This document shows positions 25,801 to 31,888 of a DNA stretch of 31,888 bases, one piece after another. Source of the stretch: Stramenopiles sp. TOSAG23-3 (lineage: Eukaryota > Sar); contig LT642178.1 of assembly GCA_900128585.1 (NCBI GenBank), positions 9,471 to 41,358 on the forward strand. Reading direction: 5' to 3'. The notes beneath the pieces were generated by a model that was given only the letters and a program-made list of their open reading frames with translations, ran no database searches and was not told the DNA's origin. Each line of letters starts with the position of its first letter. Positions within the stretch are counted from its first letter, which is position 1. The translations under genes were made by a program, and so were the position numbers.

Positions 25801-26874
25801 CACTAAGCCAGTAACGGCATCTGTTTGGAGAGCGTCAGAGTTTTTTTCTGGCAGGACAGATGCGGCGGACAGTACTTTTGCCGCCAATGGCTTGGGAGGA
25901 ATCTCCGACTCCAAAAATGTTAAACCTAACGTCGGCCCTGGTATTTTGCCACCACTGGGGTGCACTTTCCACACTTCAAACGGTGGTGTATCCGCTGCCG
26001 AAGGGCAAAAGTAGTATACGACCTTTTTGTCAGGGTTTCCAAGGAACCAACGGTGTGTTGGCGCTGGAGTTGGCTCATCGTTTAATTTGGGGGGCTGATA
26101 TGGAGCCCTAAAAACTTCGTTGCTGCTCACTTCTGAGACGTAAGACAGGACGCCATCTTTTACTGGGCCTTCTCCGTAAAGCCCGTTCGCCTCAAGTACA
26201 CCAGCACCACGTAGCATGCAGTAGTTTTTCGTATTAGTAATGCGCACCTCATCCAACTCGGCGTAGTCAACCTTGAGCTCAAACCCAACCGTATTTAAAG
26301 CGATTATCATAGTCAAGAACACGTCTAAAATTTCTCTATTTTCCACTATTGCTTCCAAATAATAAGTCTTTCGTGTCATCGCCTGATCTTCAAAAAGGGC
26401 ACGCAAGTTAAACTCGAACGCATGTTGATTCAAAACTTGCCGAAGCCACGCGCGGCAACGCCCGTACGGCGTTTTCACGTTCATGCACAATTTTATCATG
26501 TCAATAGACGCCCCAAAAGACATGCTCCCTCTACCATATAATGCCTCCACCAACATCCAAAAGTTGGTGGTAGAATCCTTCTTCTTGCCGTCCGACACGC
26601 CTCCTTCCGTGCCCCTTTGGTCGCCCATCTCGTCGTTGGGATCGGTCGGGATCATCCCGTGAAACAAACACGTTTCCAAACACCACAGTAGAACTCTAAC
26701 ACTTTCTTTGCTATCGTCCAGCTGCTCCCCATTGTTGTCACGGGCGTCCTCCACCACATTCCGAATAGCAATTTTCAGGCGGTCCAAAATTATCTGGCGC
26801 GAGCACGTAAGTTCTTGTTGAAACTGACCATTGCCCAAACCTAAATAACCTGACACTTTGTAAAGAAAGTTCAT
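22816..26874 (-). CDS. RUN-PX-Rubicon-homology protein (late endosome/autophagy trafficking)
   Basis: A 1352-residue single-exon protein. The RUN domain is at about 20-225 (LLWCLETCLFHGMIP; FWMLVEALYG; CRAWLRQVLNQHAFEFNLRAL). A long disordered middle (about 300-900) carries a Lys block (about 389-414) and short coiled-coil propensity near 840-870. The PX domain is at about 940-1068 (RRYTQFKSAHSLL, then LPKLPRSKLIRSFEPNYLEKKR), so it probably binds PI3P. The C-terminus (about 1120-1352) is a Rubicon-homology/DUF4206 zinc domain: CGSC, HCNTC, a middle DFLNTCR helix region, and a final CATC/CEIC/CTGC/HRQC/CPRC ligand series. In Rubicon, Pacer and PLEKHM1 this domain binds Rab7. Inferred role: an endolysosomal Rab7 effector tethering PI3P membranes. 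The start is at the first Met, just ahead of the RUN domain. Confidence 0.9.
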   Translation of the reverse strand: MNFLYKVSGYLGLGNGQFQQELTCSRQIILDRLKIAIRNVVEDARDNNGEQLDDSKESVRVLLWCLETCLFHGMIPTDPNDEMGDQRGTEGGVSDGKKKDSTTNFWMLVEALYGRGSMSFGASIDMIKLCMNVKTPYGRCRAWLRQVLNQHAFEFNLRALFEDQAMTRKTYYLEAIVENREILDVFLTMIIALNTVGFELKVDYAELDEVRITNTKNYCMLRGAGVLEANGLYGEGPVKDGVLSYVSEVSSNEVFRAPYQPPKLNDEPTPAPTHRWFLGNPDKKVVYYFCPSAADTPPFEVWKVHPSGGKIPGPTLGLTFLESEIPPKPLAAKVLSAASVLPEKNSDALQTDAVTGLVEHGTSNAPPFTQVSWDHASLLAAPLTSEITKPKKKKAKKKHKKKKKEKGKSKKVVKIDENPGIPRSDADPELAFSSSWASAHLDNEVPSVHNMMSALGGGDDVKVVAAGADIDLREASVSKVHAAEETKSSGVESLIREVSATAVNEPPLPDMEKSSSVTPSVPRKIDHELIRGRNIPFTESAIPLHGDPDELATPTQLTETPVSVETGTEHNAHSLQIAPREVEGPVITDSNAEGESLLLEPVEAEQTNRQESVDELDGTQNAIYGVQTEDHVRAHVDAKVRSPKQSCKTDGSTSIVEQKNFADDDLVQHDTVTPKKEINGVRIGVNSDAESTANSEKWPTLHYDSYSSEDLSELVQNVYVGDAEFFSDGERSVKQTPSHSPQQRPSLTPPLPSRENSFEHRIREMVEENGNNKMWEDHSSMVRVAEISGGNANSTVDTTVITESDETEPGKILTENAQYVAERKRLQKDLEAIRERRRSQFQSLTMQQDVEPNPLAQTKAINGVEGPETAPIRSDPYTREEFAKTPIDWSLQDDIRIVGKADHVALLRLDPDFPGGDEIISFNDVSTELLPGKSSSEMEGTLSINVQVFDFRVVMHPKPHVRYLIRVSEVLLSTTSQVGAGTGPAQRFYDIKRRYTQFKSAHSLLAARQHIKATLPKLPRSKLIRSFEPNYLEKKRAQLNEYLSSLVEILKSVPIADREPLVSFLAVHEEDLSELAAEERMPRKRSSDHEVGWTGFHIPLTVTRRPKPGQSVPAKVGIGLQRFRCGSCGSLLSVKNGVRYCEYSELYHCNTCSSANAARSLPTRVLHHWDFKSYKVCDQVMVYLDDIYGQPIFCVSALNPNLFLKVKQLRHARLLRLQLTRMIDFLNTCRQGGDLRTEIDERGSYLMESTEMFSMRDFCDIRSKQLNKFLMEQVQNLATHITTNCATCSARGFVCEICTDDKPIYAFEIKKASACTGCKSYFHRQCIEEATSCPRCKRLRQRKERFAPANKK

Positions 26875-27453
26875 AGCACCCTAAAGCCACAGTTTGCCTC
26901 GCGACGGCCGTCTGGGCGCCAACTATTTGGTAAAACTGACTAGTCCTGCTAACCAACCAGTCAACAAGAGTCTTTTTCCGGGCGAGCGAGGGGGTTCGTT
27001 GACGTCTGAGCTGAAGGTCCTGCAGAATCGCAATAATTCGTGGGAGAGAATCAAAACCCTCTTCGTCGTTTGTTGGGGGGGGGATGATAATAGAAATGAA
27101 TATTAGAAAAACTGTTGTTGGTTTTTTTAATCCGACAACAACAACAACAAAAACCAGTTGAATAGATATCAATAATACAACCATCATCATCCATCTTATT
27201 ATTATTATAATAATGGGGAGGAGGAGTGGGGAACAACGAAAGTTGTTGGTTTTATATTACGGTGGTAGAAGGGTTTTGTATTTAGTAGGGTATAGGGAAG
27301 AACCACGTAAAAAACCTGGTACGGGTACCTGGTATTAACAGCCGGTTCGGTTATCATCACCACTAAAAAATATATATAATAATAGGGTCTAAATAAAAAA
27401 AGTGTTTTTTTTTTACGAGGAGCGTGTATAATAATAAGATGCTGTTTCATATT
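26875..27453. other. Intergenic region between two minus-strand genes
   Basis: The only clear head-to-tail gap besides the overlapping TMTC pair. It has a GTTGTTGG/CCGACAACAACAAC foldback near 27112-27150, a GGTAC-rich patch near 27317-27335, and A/T runs. It should contain the promoter of the RUN-PX-RH gene and the 3' end of the Cys-rich gene. No gene or A/B repeat is seen. Confidence 0.5.
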
Positions 27454-30400
27454 TTATTTTTTTTCGCTTGCTTCCATGCCTGCTTTGAGTTTTTGAACCT
27501 CCTTCTCAGCCTTAATCTTTATTTTTTCTTCCTCACTCAAATTTTCCAATTTCTTTTTCGCTGCGTCATCTGCATACTTCTTTTTCAGGTCATGTGCAAA
27601 CAAATGCTCGACGGGCTTGTAAAAATATGGACAGTACCCCAGATGGCTCATATCGCATGGGTCCATTGTAGATTCAATTTTGAGATCCTTGTTTTCGTAC
27701 TTAATTGCCATTAGGTACTGTTTCAGGAGTGTCCCCTTCTTGACTCCTTTAAATCCAGCAAATTGGATGTCCACATTCGCCGTTCCTTTCTTTTTTGCAA
27801 TGCTCAGTGCATTCTTCAAAATAAAGTTTGTGGGAGCAAATTTCCACAAGAATTTCTTTGCCATTGTGGGGCTACAATCTAAGAACCTCTTTCCTTGGTT
27901 GGATTTGGACCGTAAGTCCGTCAGTGTCTTGGGGGAGAGCGTTGATTTGGATTTAATGCAAATTTTATCGAATATATCCAAAGAAGACCCCATGGGGTCC
28001 CTCTGTTTGGATAGCATGCGCTCGCATGATTGATAACAAGTCCTTCTACCGCTCGTCATGAAATGGTCGCAAGCTTTCTTGCAAATGTCTGAATCGTATT
28101 CGTAATCATTATTCTTCATTCGGCGATCACTCACTTTCTCGTGAAACTGAAGCTGGCATATTTCGCACAATGCTTTCTTTTCGTTCGTAAGCTCGTTCGC
28201 GGGCAAACCGCCAGTAGACAGTGTATTTTCCAACGCTGTTTTTTGTGGAGTGCTCAAAGAAATAAAGTGATACTCGCCAGCTCTAGTCTCGCTTCTTTTA
28301 AAACTCATCGGTACAGAAAATTTTATGTCCAGCGGCTTACCATGGTTGTTTTTTAAGAATTTAGTGTCCCATCCAAACCCCTTTGCCTGACATACTTTTT
28401 CTGGCGCGTTACTGCATGTTTTCCCATCTGGACAACTTTCTGAACTTAGTTCCCAAGACCCACTGCTGCAGATGCGGTAAATATCCATACCCTGGTCCGG
28501 CGAACCTTCAACAACCGATCTAAGGCCACAATTGACCAAGTTTATTGCCTCGCCAATCGCTCGGTCGGATTCCAAAGTATTTTTTTCGTACTCTTTCTTC
28601 AACCGGCAACTCTGCCCCAAATGAGTGTCCCCCCACTTGAATTTTCGTTTGCAATGCTCTTTGGGCATGCATATGTCGAGCGAGTAACTCCAGAAGCAGC
28701 CTTTGTCGGATTGTGGTGGCAGGTTTGGATCTACGTCTGCACCAGAGTTGTCATAGCGAACGATACCTTTGTCATTGGGCCTGCAACTCTGTCTCAATGT
28801 CCTATCCCCCCACCTAAATTGCCATGAACAAACACCCTCCTTCTGTCTATCGTCCGCTGTGACGCACGTTGCTTTTGGCACACTCCACGTGCAGTCGTTA
28901 TCTGTCAACTGTTCTGAGCTGTCCGTAGGTTCTACTTCCGCTACTTTGCACTTTCTCGACGACGCGCATACGTGTGGGCGGACGTATTTGCTCCCATGTT
29001 GGCACCGGAAGCAGGTAGACCCATACAGGCAACATTTCCCGTCCATTTTTGGGTCTTTAGTCCAAGTGAACCAGGATTTCCCTTCTTTTGGTTTATCCGG
29101 TTTCGGCTTCTCAACTGCGGTAATATTTTTTTTATTTCGACAGCGCTGGGTCATGCTGAAATCGGTGCTCTGTGGCACAAATTCACAAGAATTAAGTGGG
29201 ACGCACCTGGCTTGTCGCCCGTCCCATTTGCAATCTTTCTCCTCCATTGGTGTAACCATGTCTTCGGCTTCTTCCTCTTCCTCGCTCGAGACTGGCTCCT
29301 TTTCCGGCTGAAGCGTTCCTTGCTGGTCGGTCTTTTTTTCTTTTTTCGTTCCAACGAAACCGCGTTCAATGAAAGAAAGGTCGTCTTCCACCCCCCCCGT
29401 CCCCCCCTCGTTGCCATCTTTCTTGCTCGCTACGGTGCCTTCCTGGGGCTTTACTCCCCCTCCTGTCATGGCTTCTGGGGGTGCATTTGGATCAGCGCAT
29501 GTGGCTTCCAGATCACTGGCTTTGAAGAACTCATCATAGGGCATCTTCCCATGGTTGTATGGATACGTGCTTTGTTTGTAGACAACGTTTAAGAACGAAA
29601 ACTCTGGCAAGCTCCTGAGTCTCAACCAGTTCTTAGTGCCACCATACAAAACATGGTATGGTGTGAAGATTCTTCCCTCAGAATTCATTTCGTGCATTGG
29701 CACAACGTTTGTGGGCGCTGCCCGCTTCTCCGGTTTCGCCGGGCTCCCGTTGAGCTCCAAAAATCCCGTGGGGGGGCTCGATTGTCGCGTTTTTAAAGAA
29801 TGCCGGAATGCTTCCAACATTCTCGTAACAACTCGGGCTGTTGTCCTCTGTTTAATTCCGGTTTCGTACTCGAACTCTACCCTCGTTAGCATCTGAAAAT
29901 ATTGTACATCCGTGAACGTGCAGTCCAGCTCGAAATTATTCAGTTCGCTCTTCAACGGCGACGAATTGTCTTTTGAGTTGCTTGCAATGGATACAGCATC
30001 AATCACCCGCTGGATCTCAATTGTTTCCAATGCGGCGGTGAAAAATTTGTGCAAATCCGTCTTGCGCTTTTCCCCCCATGCAATGTTTGATCTGAAATAA
30101 ATATTCTTTGGAATTCCGCGCTTCAAGTCAACCAAATCTTTCATGATTCCTTCTCGTATTTTGTCGTTGTTCAGTAAATCGTGCAGCCGTTTGTACCTGG
30201 GATCATCCCCCATCTTGTACGTCTGCCAATTCGCAATAATATTTAATACTTCTCCATTTATGGTTTCGAAGACCTCTTTCATACCATGCCGCATTGACAT
30301 TGTTGAGAGGGTTCTGGCCAGAACCGCTTCCGGGATGTCATCGTAATTTGCTAGCTGCGCCATGCTCCCAATGTCCGCCGATCGTCCATAAAATTCTGCT

Positions 30401-31884
30401 TTGGCGCCAGGGATGGTAGCAAACGCGTACTCAGAAAACATTACTTCGTAGCCATAAACGCCTGTCTCTTTCGTCATTAGGTTGTTGTATGATTCCCCCC
30501 CTTCTCCTATCAACACTAGCCTAGACGTTAAATATATCCCAAATTCGTCGCACTTGGCCTTGACGTCTTTAGGTGCCCCCAATTTGGAACAATAGCTCGT
30601 TATGGCGGGCGCGATTCTCTCTTGGGCGTACATGGTAGCAATGCAGTTTTCGTAGTCCTGGCCTATCGGTTTCTCTTCAAAGTCGCACTTGTTGCACGTT
30701 TTTATGGGTGGTGGCATATTTTTCCGCTTTCGACAAGACTGTCCCAAGTGCATGTCCCCGAACTGATACTGCCGATTGCAATACCGGTGTGGCATGCACA
30801 TGCCTACCTTGTAGTCCCATGTGCAATCCTTGTCTTTGTGTTCCGCTTCAAAGTCCCCCGTTGTGCCCGGGCGAACTCTGCACGAAGTATCCAACCGCAT
30901 ATCCCACAATTTTGGCTGATACTGGCAGTGTGCTTCGTTCATGCATTTGCCCACCTTTTGGAAGTTGTACTTGCAGTCGGCATCCGTCCATTTCTTCTTG
31001 TCGTCTACAGCTCTTTTCCGGTCTCGGTTAAGAGCTTCTTGGACGATCCCAAGAATTGTGCGTGCCGGCTTGAGCTCGGTGATTTTGTTCGGCCTTTCTG
31101 TGTCTTTGCCACCGCAATTTGCGGTTGCCCACGTTTCGGCGGCTTTATAATCACTCATCACAACATTAGCGATGGTTTTAACGATACCTTGAGCAGTCAA
31201 GAAACTGGCTGCAGTGCATTGACCGCCCGATGGTTTCATTGCGAGCATCTCGGCGACTTTGGGGTCCGAGTCGGCCACCAGACCAACGTGACGGGTTTTT
31301 TCGTACTCCATTCGCAGACTTTTGGGGTTATTGCAATACTTGTCAATGCCGTCAAAAATGGTCCGTGTTTCCGTCTCCCGTGCTTTGGCAGCAGCTCGGA
31401 CAAACATGTTCAGAGAGTCGCCTATAGTAATCATTGTGTACCAATTTTCGCCCGGGAAGTTCATGGAAGAAACGGCAGAAGCGTGGTTGCATAGGACCCT
31501 ACAGGACGAAAAACTTTCGCCCTCTTTAATGTTCGATAGGCACATCTCTGTATTGCATTTGGAAAAATCAAACGACAAGCCGTCTGTATATCTCGCAGCG
31601 AGTAATCCTATGATGTCTTTCATGCGAGTATTGACGTTGTCATTTGTGTTATCTTGGACGTCGTTGCTGTAAAATGAATCACACGCCTTTTGCGCATCTT
31701 CCTCGCTGGAGGAGCCTTCCGTTCCCTGGAACAAAATTTTGCACGATTCCCTGGGCAGAGTCATCGGTTGCCTCATTGCCGAGTCTGGGTTGCCCTGTTG
31801 CGTAGTGATAAACCGGAAGACAAAGGTCAAAAAGTTGTTGATTTTGACATCGTTATCTGCCTCGTTCCTGTAGTATTCGCACAT
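27454..31884 (-). CDS. Large Cys-rich protein with five-copy Cys repeat, 5' end cut by window edge
   Basis: At least 1476 residues; the frame is still open at the right edge, so the Met at 31884 is probably internal and any signal peptide lies outside. Five repeats of about 37-45 residues share D-x-[DG]-C-x-[WFY], a second Cys, a third Cys and a final SCR or RCR: they begin at Cys 304, 354, 885, 998 and 1063. Between repeats 2 and 3 lies a 480-residue segment with few Cys and mixed helical character. Other Cys clusters are at about 40-140, 385-440 and 1240-1300, and a CCLYGSTCFRCQHG block lies near 955. The C-terminus is Lys/Glu-rich and helical (KLENLSEEEKIKIKAEKE). The Cys pattern suggests an extracellular or luminal protein. 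I recognise no named family. Confidence 0.85.
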   Translation of the reverse strand: MCEYYRNEADNDVKINNFLTFVFRFITTQQGNPDSAMRQPMTLPRESCKILFQGTEGSSSEEDAQKACDSFYSNDVQDNTNDNVNTRMKDIIGLLAARYTDGLSFDFSKCNTEMCLSNIKEGESFSSCRVLCNHASAVSSMNFPGENWYTMITIGDSLNMFVRAAAKARETETRTIFDGIDKYCNNPKSLRMEYEKTRHVGLVADSDPKVAEMLAMKPSGGQCTAASFLTAQGIVKTIANVVMSDYKAAETWATANCGGKDTERPNKITELKPARTILGIVQEALNRDRKRAVDDKKKWTDADCKYNFQKVGKCMNEAHCQYQPKLWDMRLDTSCRVRPGTTGDFEAEHKDKDCTWDYKVGMCMPHRYCNRQYQFGDMHLGQSCRKRKNMPPPIKTCNKCDFEEKPIGQDYENCIATMYAQERIAPAITSYCSKLGAPKDVKAKCDEFGIYLTSRLVLIGEGGESYNNLMTKETGVYGYEVMFSEYAFATIPGAKAEFYGRSADIGSMAQLANYDDIPEAVLARTLSTMSMRHGMKEVFETINGEVLNIIANWQTYKMGDDPRYKRLHDLLNNDKIREGIMKDLVDLKRGIPKNIYFRSNIAWGEKRKTDLHKFFTAALETIEIQRVIDAVSIASNSKDNSSPLKSELNNFELDCTFTDVQYFQMLTRVEFEYETGIKQRTTARVVTRMLEAFRHSLKTRQSSPPTGFLELNGSPAKPEKRAAPTNVVPMHEMNSEGRIFTPYHVLYGGTKNWLRLRSLPEFSFLNVVYKQSTYPYNHGKMPYDEFFKASDLEATCADPNAPPEAMTGGGVKPQEGTVASKKDGNEGGTGGVEDDLSFIERGFVGTKKEKKTDQQGTLQPEKEPVSSEEEEEAEDMVTPMEEKDCKWDGRQARCVPLNSCEFVPQSTDFSMTQRCRNKKNITAVEKPKPDKPKEGKSWFTWTKDPKMDGKCCLYGSTCFRCQHGSKYVRPHVCASSRKCKVAEVEPTDSSEQLTDNDCTWSVPKATCVTADDRQKEGVCSWQFRWGDRTLRQSCRPNDKGIVRYDNSGADVDPNLPPQSDKGCFWSYSLDICMPKEHCKRKFKWGDTHLGQSCRLKKEYEKNTLESDRAIGEAINLVNCGLRSVVEGSPDQGMDIYRICSSGSWELSSESCPDGKTCSNAPEKVCQAKGFGWDTKFLKNNHGKPLDIKFSVPMSFKRSETRAGEYHFISLSTPQKTALENTLSTGGLPANELTNEKKALCEICQLQFHEKVSDRRMKNNDYEYDSDICKKACDHFMTSGRRTCYQSCERMLSKQRDPMGSSLDIFDKICIKSKSTLSPKTLTDLRSKSNQGKRFLDCSPTMAKKFLWKFAPTNFILKNALSIAKKKGTANVDIQFAGFKGVKKGTLLKQYLMAIKYENKDLKIESTMDPCDMSHLGYCPYFYKPVEHLFAHDLKKKYADDAAKKKLENLSEEEKIKIKAEKEVQKLKAGMEASEKK
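28594..28893 (-). repeat. Cys repeat copies 4 and 5 in the large protein
   Basis: Copy 4 starts DNDCTWSV and carries a slightly longer middle (TADDRQKEGVCSWQFRWGD). Copy 5 starts DKGCFWSY, has DICMPKEHCKRKFKWGD, and ends GQSCRLKKE. Copies 2 and 5 are the most alike (both MP-x2-C and DxHLGQSCR). Confidence 0.8.
29125..29232 (-). repeat. Cys repeat copy 3 in the large protein
   Basis: The copy starts EKDCKWDG, has ARCVPLNSCEF, and ends TQRCRNKKN. It is separated from copy 2 by about 500 codons and lies after an acidic low-complexity stretch (SSEEEEEAED). Confidence 0.75.
30717..30975 (-). repeat. Cys repeat copies 1 and 2 in the large protein
   Basis: Copy 1 starts DADCKYNF and copy 2 starts DKDCTWDY. 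Both contain KVGKCM or KVGMCM, then EAHCQYQ or HRYCNRQ, a W/F-x-D-M-x-L step, and end TSCR or QSCR. The spacing between first Cys residues is 50 codons. Confidence 0.8.
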
Positions 31885-31888
31885 AGAA

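Noticed and set aside
28769-29592. Plus-strand open frames within the Cys-rich gene
   Set aside because: Antisense shadows of the repeat-containing coding strand, with no recognisable domain.
30622-31494. Long plus-strand open frame (about 290 codons) antisense to the Cys-rich gene
   Set aside because: Its Cys/Phe/Val-rich composition is the mirror of the real minus-strand protein, whose repeats and long open frame are convincing. No domain is visible.
1-31888. tRNA, rRNA, CRISPR or bacterial operon structure
   Set aside because: No tRNA T-loop context, rRNA segment or regularly spaced repeat array was found, and the genes are eukaryotic single transcription units.

Overview
The window reads as nuclear DNA of a unicellular eukaryote. 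It holds a cytosolic 40S ribosomal protein (RPS4), an ER membrane complex subunit (EMC4), a TMTC-type O-mannosyltransferase, and PH, PX, RUN and Rubicon-homology domains. Every recognisable gene is one uninterrupted reading frame, up to more than 1400 codons, so the genome is intron-poor. Genes are separated by 0.4-2.8 kb of very AT-rich DNA full of homopolymers and ATT, AAG and GATG microsatellites. TAA, TAG and TGA are all used as stops, so the code looks standard. The gene style (ankyrin protein with PLH-type repeats, prolyl hydroxylases with Cys-rich inserts, intron-poor) would suit a stramenopile such as a labyrinthulomycete, but this placement is a weak inference.

Layout from left to right: ER-luminal J-like protein (+); TMTC-like mannosyltransferase (-) overlapping a small mitochondrial-type membrane protein (-); ankyrin-repeat protein (+); endocytic-adaptor-like NPF/DPF protein (-); RPS4 (+); prolyl 4-hydroxylase fused to a VHL-beta-like domain (-); EMC4 (+); membrane-anchored dual-specificity phosphatase (-); PH-domain protein (+); RUN-PX-Rubicon-homology protein (-); and a large Cys-rich protein cut by the right edge (-). 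Up to 26.9 kb the strands alternate almost perfectly, so gaps are either convergent (3'-3') or divergent (5'-5').

The gaps carry their own structure. Four of the five convergent gaps contain members of one dispersed repeat family with two short modules (A, around AAAATGAGAGTCTTAAAACATA; B, around AAGAAAATTGGCTGTTATTT). Two of these gaps also share, in opposite orientation, a longer decayed coding-like segment; one copy is broken by a 59-base N gap. The largest divergent gap (17.5-20.3 kb) holds a 215-bp long inverted repeat, a hAT-like terminus, a GC-rich relic and a tandem duplication, so it appears to be a graveyard of mobile elements.

Functionally many of the genes concern the secretory and endolysosomal system: membrane protein insertion (EMC4), luminal O-mannosylation (TMTC), luminal proline hydroxylation (P4H), a possible luminal Hsp70 cochaperone, endocytosis (NPF/DPF protein) and late-endosome/autophagy trafficking (RUN-PX-RH). 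They are separate transcription units, so this is a theme and not an operon. The most notable items are the hydroxylase with a built-in hydroxyproline-reader-like domain, the RUN-PX-RH protein, the five-copy Cys repeat, and the repeat family confined to convergent gaps.
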